Shown piece by piece: positions 26,523-36,186 of a stretch of DNA of 60,423 nt. Location of the stretch: the NCBI RefSeq assembly GCF_029937855.1, contig NZ_JAPYPC010000028.1, positions 1 through 60,423 of the forward strand, read 5' to 3'. Position 1 is the stretch's first letter, and each line of letters opens with the position of its first letter. The notes beneath the pieces were generated by a model. It did no database searches. It was not told the DNA's origin and saw only the letters and a list, made by a program, of their open reading frames with translations. Source of the DNA: Christiangramia sp. GTDB lineage: Bacteria > Bacteroidota > Bacteroidia > Flavobacteriales > Flavobacteriaceae. Made by a program: the position numbers and the translations under genes.

Positions 26523-27209
26523 ATGAAAAAGTTATTTTTTGTGCTGGCTCTAATTACTACCATCCCTATGTTTGCGCAGCAAAACCTGGAAAGATCTATG
26601 GTAAACGTCACAGGGGAAGGTGTCGTGAAAGTAGAACCAGATGAAGTCCTCATTAAATCCAGAATTGAACATGAGGGTTCCTCTGCTGCTGAAGTTAAAA
26701 AGCAAAATGACGAGGTGGTTAATAAGATCATTAAATATCTAAAATCTCAAAACATCGATGAAAAGGATATTAAAACCGAATATATTAACCTGAATAAGCG
26801 ATATGATTATAATGACAAATCCTATACATATGTGGCTAACCAGGCTATTTCTATTAAATTGCAAGATCTTACAGATTATGAGAAAATCATGAAAGGTCTC
26901 CTGGAGAATGGTTTAAATAGAATAGACGGGATTGAGTTCAAATCTTCAGAAATAGAGAAATATGAAAAAGAAGCCCGAAAATTAGCTGTTCTTGATGCTC
27001 AAAACACAGCCAGGGAACTAGCAGAGCCATTAGGGCAGGGAATTGGCAAAGCAGTTTCTATAAGTGAAATGGATTCTAATAATTTTCAGCCGATGTATAG
27101 AATGGATGCTGTTGTAGAAATGAGTTCAGCTAAAGGCAGTCAGCAAACTATCGCACCGGGAGAACTTGAGATAAAGATTAAAGTAAACGTAGGTTTCGAG
27201 TTGCAATAA
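26523..27209 (+). CDS. SIMPL-domain (DUF541) periplasmic protein
   Basis: A 228-residue exported protein: signal peptide MKKLFFVLALITTIPMFAQ (cleavage near residue 19), then a SIMPL/DUF541 domain over nearly the whole mature part. Typical segments are VNVTGEGVVKVEPDEVLIK at the start of the domain and ARKLAVLDAQNTARELAEPLG at its end. SIMPL proteins (such as BP26/OMP28) form channel-like oligomers; their role is unsettled. Followed by an inverted-repeat element that may serve as its transcription end. Confidence 0.88.
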   Translation: MKKLFFVLALITTIPMFAQQNLERSMVNVTGEGVVKVEPDEVLIKSRIEHEGSSAAEVKKQNDEVVNKIIKYLKSQNIDEKDIKTEYINLNKRYDYNDKSYTYVANQAISIKLQDLTDYEKIMKGLLENGLNRIDGIEFKSSEIEKYEKEARKLAVLDAQNTARELAEPLGQGIGKAVSISEMDSNNFQPMYRMDAVVEMSSAKGSQQTIAPGELEIKIKVNVGFELQ

Positions 27210-27529
27210 AAAAAAATGAAAGGCTGTATAAAAACTTAATGCCTGCTTCGTTATTCTAAATGAATGCCCACAACTTTTAGACAGCCTTTTTATTTAGAAC
27301 CAGTGGTGTCCTATAAAAATTTTAAAGAACGAACCTGAATCCGATATTTTTGATAGTTGAAAGTATCTTCTATATACCCTGGTTTTATTAATTTATTTAA
27401 ATGTGGCATTCTTTGAAAAACACAATTTCAGGCTTACTTTGTCTCTCGGTGAGTAAAATCTAACTTCTTAATATTAAAAGCTAACCGATCTGGTTTCTTT
27501 AACCGGATCTAAATAATTGGGAATATAAA
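27210..27529. other. gene-free region between the SIMPL and TlpA-like genes
   Basis: 320 bases between convergent genes. It holds the repeat element at 27219-27289 and an imperfect hairpin GATCTGGTT/AACCGGATC (27487-27509), which on the minus strand lies just after the TlpA-like stop and may act as a weak terminator. The rest is AT-rich with no supported gene. Confidence 0.5.
27219..27289. repeat. MITE-like inverted-repeat element
   Basis: Left end AAAGGCTGTATAAAA and right end TTTTAGACAGCCTTT are complementary over 15 positions with one mismatch, enclosing about 40 bases. The right end read on the other strand (AAAGGCTGTCTAAAAGTTG) resembles the left end of the element at 1921-2044. The folded RNA ends in TTTTT, so it may also stop transcription of the SIMPL gene. 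Confidence 0.55.
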
Positions 27530-28651
27530 TTACTGAAGTAGTTCTCCAATCTTATTTTCCAGGGCATCACCTCTTAAATTTTTCGCCACAATTATCCCCT
27601 TTTCATCCAAAATAAAAGTCGCAGGTATTGCTGAAATTTTATATTTCCTGGCAATAGGATCATTCCAGAATTGCAGGTTTGAGACGTGGTTCCACTGTTC
27701 TAAATTATCTTCTTCAATTGCCTGAATCCATCGGTCTTTTTGCCCCGGTCTGTCTAAAGAAACACTAATAACGCTTAGTCCCTGGTCTTTATATTTGTTA
27801 TACGTCCTAACAAGATTAGGATTTTCAATGCGACATGGCTTACACCAGGCAGCCCAGAAATCTACAATAGTTACTTTCCCCAAATTATCACTGAGGGATA
27901 ATTCTTTTCCGTCTGGAGTAGGGCCTGAAAATTCAGGAGCTTTGCTTCCAACTTCCGCAGCTTTATTCTGCTCCAAAACTTTCTCTAAGTTTTTGGCCAT
28001 GGGAGTTTTTTTAATTCTATCTGATACTTCATCGTACATTTCTCTTACTTCAGCTGAAGAAAGTGTCTTCATTTTTAACATATCAGTAAGTAGCATCACT
28101 GCTAAATAAGAATCTTTATTTCTATTGAATAAATCCTTTTTAAAATTTTCGTCATTATCCCTTAATTCCAGCTGAGTTTCTCGCATAGTTGCAAGTTTAG
28201 CTGTATCTCGGGAAGTCATGGCCTGTCTCATTTCCTGCTGCATTTTCCCCATTTTACGATTTAATTCATTTAAATGGTTTAAATATTCTGAAAGTCCTTT
28301 ATTTTCTTTGCCTCCACTAATTTTAGCATTTCTAAGGCTGTCTTTATTTATATCAAAACTGATTTTCTCATTTTCGGCAATAAAAATCACATTTCCGTTA
28401 ACTCCTTCAAAGCTTAAAAAACTAAGTTTAGGGAGATCGATATTTTGCATATCAAGCTCAAATTCGCCTTGCTGAATAGTGGTAGTGTCTAAAGGGCTGG
28501 TTGAATTTGTTTCAGCATCATATTCAGAAACATAGACTTTTTTCCCGTCTTCCATTCCGGAAACACTTCCGCTTAAAAAATATCCTTTATCCTCCTGGCA
28601 GCCCGTGAATAATAGAATCATCACGGAAAATAATATTGAGATTTTCTTCAT
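27530..28651 (-). CDS. TlpA-type thiol-disulfide oxidoreductase lipoprotein with DUF4369
   Basis: A 373-residue lipoprotein: signal MKKISILFSVMILLFTGC (Cys18) followed by Q-E-D. Residues about 24-110 form a DUF4369 domain (GSVSGMEDGKKVYVSEYD), then a helical stretch, then a thioredoxin fold (about 233-373) with the redox motif W-C-K-P-C and cis-Pro segment SAIPATFILD. Proteins of this build reduce or exchange disulfides in the periplasm, often supporting cytochrome or surface protein maturation. No cytochrome gene is adjacent, so the partner is unknown. Confidence 0.88.
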   Translation of the reverse strand: MKKISILFSVMILLFTGCQEDKGYFLSGSVSGMEDGKKVYVSEYDAETNSTSPLDTTTIQQGEFELDMQNIDLPKLSFLSFEGVNGNVIFIAENEKISFDINKDSLRNAKISGGKENKGLSEYLNHLNELNRKMGKMQQEMRQAMTSRDTAKLATMRETQLELRDNDENFKKDLFNRNKDSYLAVMLLTDMLKMKTLSSAEVREMYDEVSDRIKKTPMAKNLEKVLEQNKAAEVGSKAPEFSGPTPDGKELSLSDNLGKVTIVDFWAAWCKPCRIENPNLVRTYNKYKDQGLSVISVSLDRPGQKDRWIQAIEEDNLEQWNHVSNLQFWNDPIARKYKISAIPATFILDEKGIIVAKNLRGDALENKIGELLQ

Positions 28652-28787
28652 TTTACTTATAGTTTAGTACAAAAATAAAGAACTCCCGTCTCATAGTGGT
28701 CCCTTAATTATAAATTATTGTTAATTTCATCAAGCTTCCACTTCAAGGGATTCTATAACTTTTAATTTTACTTTAAATTATCGGGCT

Positions 28788-31154
28788 ATGACGCAGCAAA
28801 TAAAAGATTTCCCTTTCGATATTCAGATAAGCTTTCATAAGGTGATAGAGGAGTATGAAAAGGAGGTCAAAGAAATTGAGAGTAGTATCTCCAAGGAATA
28901 TATGGAGAATATGCTGGCTTATATTTCCAAATATCCTGAACTAACCGATGGTTTTGAAAATCCGGAACTTCTCAAAAAATATAAGGAACCTATTAAAATT
29001 CTGTTAGATGATCTATTTCCTGGGATTCTCACCAATAATGAGATTAAGGCTGCTGCCGTCCCCTTCCATAATATCCTTTTTAATTCTTCCAAACGTTTAA
29101 GACAAATTTTGAAAAATGCCGGGAAGGATTTTGAAATTAGGTTCAGAAATATGGATGAGGAAAATATTTACATTTTCGCCTGTATTCAAATCCTCAAACA
29201 GTACTACAAATATGAAGTAGATGTGTCCAGGCCGATGTATTATGATATTCCAGATAAAGAAGGAATAAAAAGACATTACAGGATAGCCATGAATGCCGAT
29301 TTTGTAGAGATCGTAAAAAAGGAAAAAGCTCCTGAAGTTACTCAGGAAGATGTGGATATGTTACTGCAGAACGTGGATGATCTTGAATTGTGGAAGGAAA
29401 AGATACCTCCCAATTCTTATATTTTTAAAGGTTTTACAATTGTAAATTTAACCGATGTTACCATAGATGATGCAATTTCCGAATTAAAAACAACCCTTTT
29501 ATTTGAAGAGGTGAATGAAGCGGAGGAACTAAAGAAACTACAGGAAATTTTTAGATCTATTTATAAAATTCCAGATCTTCGGGTAGGTTTTACGGTTTTC
29601 AATCGGCAGGAGATGATTTTCGAGCGAATGGAGAATAAAGAGGCAAAAAGTTTTATTCTTGATAAAGAGCTAACTAACGATTGTGATACGGGAATTTGTG
29701 AAACAGGTTTTCAGAAGCTGATCGATAACAACACTTACTTTACTATTTCCAATGTAGATAATTATATAAAAAAGAATGATAACCTACTGGCGAAGAATCT
29801 AAAAAAGAATAAGGTTAGAAGTTGTTTGCTGGCTCCTATTGCCAAAAATGGTAAACTTTTGGGGATACTGGAACTCGCTTCTGAAAGGAAGAATGAACTC
29901 AATAGCATAAATGCAATTAAGCTTGATGATATCCTTCCCTATATTATCACCACAGTTGAAAGAAACAGGAATGATTTTGAAAACAGGGTAAAGGCGGTGA
30001 TCCAAAGTGAGTGTACTTCTATTCATCCCAGCGTTCTCTGGGTGTTTGAAAAAGAAGCTAAAAAATTCATTAAAGACTATGATAAAGACGGCCTTGCTTC
30101 TTTTAAGGATATTTCCTTCAAAGATGTTTACCCTCTATACGGACAGATAGATATTGTAGCTTCTTCGGAATCGCGAAATAATGCTATTAAAAAGGATTTA
30201 TTGGATCAGCTGGATATTATCCTGGATATTATTCAAAAAGCCTACGCTATTGAAGAATTGCCCATTTATGACCAGGTTAAGTACAGGATATCAGATTTTA
30301 AAGAAGAACTTCAGGAAAAGCTGAATGCCAGTAGTGAGCAGAAAGTTTTTAACCTTCTTAAAAAAGAAGTCAATCCTTTGATGAGCCATTTAAAGAAGCA
30401 ATCTAAGGATATTAAGGAACTGGTTGAAAAATATACGGCAATGCTCAATCCTGAAACAGGATTGGTTTATAACCATCGTAAAAAATATGATGAAACCGTT
30501 CAGCAAATAAACCGAACCATGTCCAGGTATATTGACAAAAAGCAAATCCAGGCTCAGGAAATATATCCTCATTATTTTGAAAGGTATAAAACTGATGGGG
30601 TAGACCATAATATGTATATAGGCGCTTCCATGGCTAATAAAAAGCCTTTCAATAAGGTCTATTTATTCAATTTAAGGCTGTGGCAGCTTAGCACCATGTG
30701 TGAAATGGAAAATCGTTTTTATCAGTTACAGGAAAACACCCCGATTAAATTAGAAGCTGCATCGTTAATCCTGGTGTATAATAGTACAATGTCTATTCGG
30801 TATAGAATGGATGAAAAGAAATTTGATGTGGATGGTACCTATAATGCCAGATATGAGATTATTAAAAAGCGAATAGACAAAGCTTTTGTCAAGGATACAG
30901 AAGAGCGCGTAACCCAAAAGGGAAAGATGACCATTGTTTATTCTCAAAGCAGTGATGAGCGGGAGTATCTCCAATACATCAAGTATCTTCAGGCTAAAAA
31001 TTATTTTGGGGAAGATATTGAATTGCTGGAATTAGAAGATGTCCAGGGTGTAGTAGGATTAAAAGCAATTAGAGTGAATATACTTTACTCGCCAGATCAA
31101 AACCATCCTGAAAAAATTATCAATTATGAAGATTTAATGGAAGAATTACATTGA
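28788..31154 (+). CDS. large GAF-domain protein
   Basis: A 788-residue cytoplasmic protein. A region at about 245-395 (LKKLQEIFRSIYKIPDLRVG ... LLAPIAKNGKLLGILELASE) looks like a GAF domain. The N-terminal 230 and C-terminal 390 residues are mostly helical and not recognised. Coiled-coil-prone segments occur near 520-590, and a globular part with MYIGASMANKKPFNKVYLFN follows. There is no kinase, cyclase or HTH motif. It is convergent with the HD/Pycsar-effector-like gene and overlaps it by nine bases at the 3' ends. Bacteroidetes carry similar proteins without known function; a small-molecule sensing role is inference. Confidence 0.65.
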   Translation: MTQQIKDFPFDIQISFHKVIEEYEKEVKEIESSISKEYMENMLAYISKYPELTDGFENPELLKKYKEPIKILLDDLFPGILTNNEIKAAAVPFHNILFNSSKRLRQILKNAGKDFEIRFRNMDEENIYIFACIQILKQYYKYEVDVSRPMYYDIPDKEGIKRHYRIAMNADFVEIVKKEKAPEVTQEDVDMLLQNVDDLELWKEKIPPNSYIFKGFTIVNLTDVTIDDAISELKTTLLFEEVNEAEELKKLQEIFRSIYKIPDLRVGFTVFNRQEMIFERMENKEAKSFILDKELTNDCDTGICETGFQKLIDNNTYFTISNVDNYIKKNDNLLAKNLKKNKVRSCLLAPIAKNGKLLGILELASERKNELNSINAIKLDDILPYIITTVERNRNDFENRVKAVIQSECTSIHPSVLWVFEKEAKKFIKDYDKDGLASFKDISFKDVYPLYGQIDIVASSESRNNAIKKDLLDQLDIILDIIQKAYAIEELPIYDQVKYRISDFKEELQEKLNASSEQKVFNLLKKEVNPLMSHLKKQSKDIKELVEKYTAMLNPETGLVYNHRKKYDETVQQINRTMSRYIDKKQIQAQEIYPHYFERYKTDGVDHNMYIGASMANKKPFNKVYLFNLRLWQLSTMCEMENRFYQLQENTPIKLEAASLILVYNSTMSIRYRMDEKKFDVDGTYNARYEIIKKRIDKAFVKDTEERVTQKGKMTIVYSQSSDEREYLQYIKYLQAKNYFGEDIELLELEDVQGVVGLKAIRVNILYSPDQNHPEKIINYEDLMEELH

Positions 31155-32330
31155 GTAGAACGCCAGAATAAATGCAATTACCGAAACGATAATCCCCGTC
31201 ATAAATACCGTATAGGTGAGCCTTAAAAGAAAATATTTTCTATGCAGCACTTTACCCAGTAAGTGAAGGTCCAGCATAAGCATCTCATACACGTAATCCT
31301 TGTCTTTAATTAATTTATTCATTCCCCATTTAAATTGATCAAAAGGCATTTTATGATAGTTTCCGAAGAACAATAAATTTACATTTCTGTTTTTCACCTG
31401 CTCTTTGGTAAACTCACCACTGGTAACATTAGGGCGGGTGGACATTATAGATAGTATTATAGAGGCAACGCTAAATAATACCAAAACCAAACTGGGAATA
31501 AGTAAGTGCTTATTGGATTCTGCCTCTAATTTGGGGATTAGATTAGCCAGTGCCAGTGAAATGATGATCGCGTTTACTGAAAGTAAAATGTTGGCTTTAG
31601 TATCTGCAATATCACTTAATTTTATATGGTTTCTTAGGGTTACCCGAAAAAGCGTCTGGATACTTCTTTCAGGATTCTCATTTTTATATTTGGCCTTCAT
31701 TCTGGCCTTATGCTCCTCCTTCTTTAATTTCTTTTCCTGCTTATTTTTACTCTCAATGAGTTCTAAAAGATTTTCCTCTTTTTTAGGTTTCCATTCTTTG
31801 AGGGCATAATCGGTATAGTACTGATGTTTTTCTGTAAAAACATAAATGTTCTCCTCTAGCCATTCAGCATTGGTGAAATTTTTAACATTATGAAGTTCCA
31901 GTTCCTGTCTTAAAAATTCACTGGTCTCTTCAAAATAATCTTTTCCGAAGTGGGATGAATCGGCATCTCTAATAATCTTTTCCCCGAGACAGGTGGGGGT
32001 ATTGGAAAACCTGGTAGCTAAAATATATTGTTTTACTTTTTCAATAAGGTCTTCGGTAGCGTTATTCTCTTTGAGAAAGGAGTCGGCAATTTCAGCACTT
32101 TTTTCTTCATGCCCTTTATATTTGTGAATATAGCCGGTATCATGAAGCCATGCCGCCAGAATAAGTGCTTCTTCCTCTTTAACATTAATTTCAGAATTAT
32201 CGATTAATTCTTTAGTACTTTTAACCACACGTTCTGTGTGCTGGTAGTTATGATAAATAAAGGTGTTTGGCAGTTTTTCTTTAAATAATTCTTCAACAAA
32301 TTTATCAGCTTTCTCAATGAGATTATTCAT
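31146..32330 (-). CDS. HD-domain hydrolase fused to a Pycsar-effector-like (DUF5706) membrane domain
   Basis: A 394-residue protein. Residues 1-190 form an HD phosphohydrolase-type domain: YQHTERV (His31), AWLHDTGY (His63-Asp64), KGHEEKSA and RDADSSHFG. A charged helical linker (about 195-225, rich in K and E) joins it to a membrane domain (about 230-394) with KLSDIADTKANILLSVNAII, two central hydrophobic segments, RNVNLLFFGNYHKMPFDQF and a last hydrophobic helix. This matches the PycTM/DUF5706 type domain of Pycsar antiphage effectors. No cyclase gene is adjacent. The HD part might hydrolyse or sense a nucleotide that controls the membrane part (inference). Confidence 0.8.
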   Translation of the reverse strand: MNNLIEKADKFVEELFKEKLPNTFIYHNYQHTERVVKSTKELIDNSEINVKEEEALILAAWLHDTGYIHKYKGHEEKSAEIADSFLKENNATEDLIEKVKQYILATRFSNTPTCLGEKIIRDADSSHFGKDYFEETSEFLRQELELHNVKNFTNAEWLEENIYVFTEKHQYYTDYALKEWKPKKEENLLELIESKNKQEKKLKKEEHKARMKAKYKNENPERSIQTLFRVTLRNHIKLSDIADTKANILLSVNAIIISLALANLIPKLEAESNKHLLIPSLVLVLFSVASIILSIMSTRPNVTSGEFTKEQVKNRNVNLLFFGNYHKMPFDQFKWGMNKLIKDKDYVYEMLMLDLHLLGKVLHRKYFLLRLTYTVFMTGIIVSVIAFILAFYSM

Positions 32331-32387
32331 ACATGAAGTTCTTAATTACCTGGACCAAATTACAAAAAATATTGACCAATATTTTCT

Positions 32388-35300
32388 ATGAAAAAAGTTA
32401 AACTTTTAGTCTCGCTTTTAGGAATATTCCTTGTTTTTTCTTGTGCTATTACGGAACCTAAATACAGGCAGGGAGAACCAACCTCAGATTTTGGATATCC
32501 TGAAAATAAAGAAATTGAAAAATCTTTTTATCTGCTTGGTGATGGAGGTTATTCTCCACCCGGTGGTACTTCTTTGGGTTTAATCGCCTTTAAGAGATTC
32601 TTAGATTCCGTAAATAAACCTGAGAACTACACGATCTTCCTGGGAGATAATATTTATCCGGATGGTATGCCCCCTGAAGGTTCTTCACAACGTGAAGCTG
32701 CAGAATACCGGCTGGATGCTCAACTGGATGCAATTGAAAATTACCAGGGCAGGGTAGTGGTTATCCCCGGAAATCATGATTGGTATAATGAAAAGCTCAA
32801 TGGCCTGGAACGTCAAAAGAATTATCTTAAAAGTAAATTTGATGATATACTGGTTTGGAGCCCGGAGATTGGTTGCGGTCTGGAGTCACTCGAAATTTCA
32901 GAAAACATTCAGCTTATAGTGATAGATTCACAGTGGTATCTTGAAGATTGGGATAAAAATCCCAGGATTAATGATGATTGTGAGCAAATCAAGACCAGGG
33001 AGGCGATGTTTCTGGAGTTAGAATCTGAGATTAAGAAAAATCAGAATAAAACAGTTTTAATTGCCTTGCACCACCCTATTTATACTAATGGGGTTCATGG
33101 GGGGCAGTATACTTTTGACCGACATATTTATCCTTCTCAGAAGAAAATACCTTTGCCCATTCTGGGATCTTTGGCTACTTTAATTAGAACAACTGGAGGT
33201 GTTTCCATTCAGGATGCTCAAAATAACAGATATAAGTCACTGGCTAATAGATTATCTGTAATCGCTCAGGGATTTGAAAGGGTCATCTTTGCCTCGGGTC
33301 ACGAGCATTCCCTACAATATATAGAACACGATAGTGTAAAGCAGATTGTTTCAGGATCGGGTTCAAAAGCTTCTTATGCCACATTGAGCAACGACGGTAT
33401 TTTCGCATATAACGGGCAGGGTTTTGCAGTACTGGATATTTTTAAAGATGGTTCTTCCTGGGTTAGTTTTTACGGGAATCAGGAAAATAAACCCAAATTG
33501 CTTTTTCAGAAAGAGGTGCTGGAGACCCCAGTTCCCTTCGAATTCAAAGAATACCCAGATAGTTTTCCGCAGACAATAACCACTTCTATATATAAAGAAG
33601 AAGATACAGATAAAAGTCCTGCACATGAAACAGTTTGGGGTGAGCGATACCGCGAACTTTATGGCACTGATGTAACTCTGAAAGTAGCAGATTTAGATAC
33701 TCTCTATGGAGGATTAGAGGTAGTACGCGAGGGTGGTGGCCACCAGACAGTTTCTTTGAGGGTGAAAGATAGTTTAGGCCGGGAGTATAATATTAGAAGA
33801 TTACGGAAAGATGCCTTATTATTTTTACAAAATGTAGCATTTAAGAATCAGCCTGTAGAGAATAAACTGGAAAATACGGTTGCTGAAAATATTCTTCAGG
33901 ATTTCTATACTGCTGCCCATCCGTATGGCTTTTTGGCAATACCTACGCTAAGCGAGGCTGCAGGAGTTTATCATACAAATCCTCAAGTATTTTATCTTCC
34001 AAAACAGAAAGCGCTGGGAAAATATAATTCGGTACACGGGGATGATATTTATATGATCGTGGAAAGACCGGAGGAAGGCTGGACGGGTTATAAGTATTTT
34101 GGAAGTCCGGATCACGATATTGTAAGCACGGCAGATATGTTGGAAAGGTTAAGGCGGGATGAAAAGTACGTTCTGGATGAGGCGGCCTATGTTAGAGCCA
34201 GGATATTTGATATGTTAATTGGTGATTGGGACAGGCACCAGGACCAATGGCGCTGGGCAGAGATTGAAGATGCGGAAGGAATACACCATTTTGAACCTAT
34301 TCCCAGGGATCGTGACCAGGTATTTTCAAATTTTGATGGTGCTTTCTTTGGGACTTTGAGGGCACTTACCGGTTTCGCCAATCAGTTTGCAGTGTATGGT
34401 GATGATATTAAAGATGTGGAGTGGTTTAATATCGCTGCCATGGGACTCGATAGATCCCTTCTTCAAAATAAAGGGAAGGAAACATGGTTAGAACAGGCTC
34501 AGTTTGTTCAGGATCAAATTACAGATAAAGTTATTGCTGAAGCTTTTTCTAATTTGCCTGAAGAGACCAGGGGAGAGACCACCGAAGAGCTTATAGAAAA
34601 TGTAAAAGGCCGCCGTAATAATATTGTGGATATCGCAGAAAGATACTACGATCAGCTGGCAAAGCTTGCAATTGTTACAGGGACAGATAAAGATGACTTT
34701 ATAGATGTTGTTCGTCTTGAAGATGGAAGCACCAGGGTGACAATAACCAGAAATAAGGATGGCGAAAGAGCAGAAAATTTAAGCGATAAGGTTTATAAAT
34801 TTTCTGAAACTAAGGAAATTTGGGTTTATGGTTTGGATGATGATGATAAGATTCAGGTGAAAGGAGATGGGCCTGCTAAAATATTTGTTCGGGTAATTGG
34901 CGGACAAAATAATGATGTCTATACAGTAGACAATGGTGGTAACCTAAAGCTTTACGATCACAAATCTCTGCCAAATACTATAAAGAAACTTGGAGATGCC
35001 AAACTTAGACTTACCGATAATTACGAAATTAATACCTACGATAAAGACAAAAAAACTTTCTCTTCAGGATCTATAATACCTCAATTGGATTACAATCCAG
35101 ATGAAGCTTTTTCATTTGGTCTTGAATATGTGAAATCTGTAAATAAATTTAAAAGAAACCCCTTTACTTCTCAATATACTTTTTTCGGGGAATATCATTC
35201 TGCTACCAATGGTTTTGAATTGGGTTATGAGGCTGAATTTGCCAGTATTATGGGAAATTATAATTTACTTCTGGGACTGAATTATAAAAGTCCTCAATAT

Positions 35301-36107
35301 TCCAAAAACTTCTTTGGATTTGGTAATGAAACTGAAAATTTTGATGATGACCTGGATTTTGATTACAACCGGGTAGGCTTGAATGAGTATTCAGGTAAAG
35401 TTGCTTTAGTAAACAAAACACCTTTTGGTAGTTTCTTTGGGTTTACGGCCAGTTTTGAAGCTATTGAAGTACAGAAGGACGAAGGAAGGTTTATCACAGA
35501 AGAGTTTGTGAATTTAGATGAGGATATATTTGAAAGAAAATATTTTGCAGGCTTAGATGCGATGTACAGGTATGAAAGTTATGATGATCGTTTAAATCCA
35601 ACCCGAGGAATGCTTTTTGAATTAAACCTGGGAGCTAAAATGAATACGGCCGATCCAGACAGACAATATGGTTATTTTAAACCTTATATGGGGTTCTATA
35701 ATGCATTGACTCGTAATAGAAAACTGGTGATTAAAACCAGAGCCGAGGCTCATATAAATATAGGCCAGGAATACGAGTTTTACCAGTCGGCACAATTAGG
35801 TGCTGCAAGTGGCTTGAGAGGATATCGGCTTGAGAGATACTCGGGTAAAAGTTCATTTGGTACTGGTGCAGATCTACGCTATTCTTTTAATACTGTCAAA
35901 ACCAGCTTTTTGCCTTTCCAATTGGGTGTTTTCGGAGGTTATGATTTAGGTAGAGTGTGGACGGAAGAAGAAAATAGTTCAGTTTGGCACGATAGCTATG
36001 GAGGGGGTTTCTGGATAAATAGTGCAGAGGCTATTCAGGGTAAAATGAGTGTTTTCGCCGGAAGTGAAGGAGCCAGGCTTCAGTTTAGCCTGGGATTTAA
36101 ATTTTAA
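32388..36107 (+). CDS. metallophosphoesterase - kinase-like - outer-membrane barrel fusion
   Basis: A 1239-residue exported protein with a signal (MKKVKLLVSLLGIFLVFSC, probable lipoprotein). Residues about 45-330 are a calcineurin-type phosphoesterase with YLLGDGGY, FLGDNIYPDG, IPGNHDWYNE, ALHHPIYTNG and ASGHEHSLQ supplying all metal ligands. The middle (about 420-720) has MLIGDWDRHQDQWRW (about 608-622) and PIPRDRDQVFSNFDG (about 637-651), which look like the catalytic and metal loops of CotH/FAM20-type atypical kinases. The end (about 900-1239) is a surface-antigen-like beta-barrel with LRGYRLERYSG. Phosphoesterase and barrel are firm, the kinase-like part is my inference. Terminator follows at 36131. 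Confidence 0.8.
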   Translation: MKKVKLLVSLLGIFLVFSCAITEPKYRQGEPTSDFGYPENKEIEKSFYLLGDGGYSPPGGTSLGLIAFKRFLDSVNKPENYTIFLGDNIYPDGMPPEGSSQREAAEYRLDAQLDAIENYQGRVVVIPGNHDWYNEKLNGLERQKNYLKSKFDDILVWSPEIGCGLESLEISENIQLIVIDSQWYLEDWDKNPRINDDCEQIKTREAMFLELESEIKKNQNKTVLIALHHPIYTNGVHGGQYTFDRHIYPSQKKIPLPILGSLATLIRTTGGVSIQDAQNNRYKSLANRLSVIAQGFERVIFASGHEHSLQYIEHDSVKQIVSGSGSKASYATLSNDGIFAYNGQGFAVLDIFKDGSSWVSFYGNQENKPKLLFQKEVLETPVPFEFKEYPDSFPQTITTSIYKEEDTDKSPAHETVWGERYRELYGTDVTLKVADLDTLYGGLEVVREGGGHQTVSLRVKDSLGREYNIRRLRKDALLFLQNVAFKNQPVENKLENTVAENILQDFYTAAHPYGFLAIPTLSEAAGVYHTNPQVFYLPKQKALGKYNSVHGDDIYMIVERPEEGWTGYKYFGSPDHDIVSTADMLERLRRDEKYVLDEAAYVRARIFDMLIGDWDRHQDQWRWAEIEDAEGIHHFEPIPRDRDQVFSNFDGAFFGTLRALTGFANQFAVYGDDIKDVEWFNIAAMGLDRSLLQNKGKETWLEQAQFVQDQITDKVIAEAFSNLPEETRGETTEELIENVKGRRNNIVDIAERYYDQLAKLAIVTGTDKDDFIDVVRLEDGSTRVTITRNKDGERAENLSDKVYKFSETKEIWVYGLDDDDKIQVKGDGPAKIFVRVIGGQNNDVYTVDNGGNLKLYDHKSLPNTIKKLGDAKLRLTDNYEINTYDKDKKTFSSGSIIPQLDYNPDEAFSFGLEYVKSVNKFKRNPFTSQYTFFGEYHSATNGFELGYEAEFASIMGNYNLLLGLNYKSPQYSKNFFGFGNETENFDDDLDFDYNRVGLNEYSGKVALVNKTPFGSFFGFTASFEAIEVQKDEGRFITEEFVNLDEDIFERKYFAGLDAMYRYESYDDRLNPTRGMLFELNLGAKMNTADPDRQYGYFKPYMGFYNALTRNRKLVIKTRAEAHINIGQEYEFYQSAQLGAASGLRGYRLERYSGKSSFGTGADLRYSFNTVKTSFLPFQLGVFGGYDLGRVWTEEENSSVWHDSYGGGFWINSAEAIQGKMSVFAGSEGARLQFSLGFKF

Positions 36108-36130
36108 AGAATCTCCGGTTTCATGACTCA

Positions 36131-36173
36131 AAAAAAAGCCGGTTCACGTTAAACTGAACTGGCTTTTTTTTTT
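36131..36173. terminator. bidirectional intrinsic terminator
   Basis: AGCCGGTTCA and TGAACTGGCT form a ten-base stem (one G-T pair) with A-runs before and T-runs after, so it can work on both strands. It serves the phosphoesterase fusion on the plus strand and mscS on the minus strand. Confidence 0.85.
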
Positions 36174-36186
36174 GAGATTAATATTA

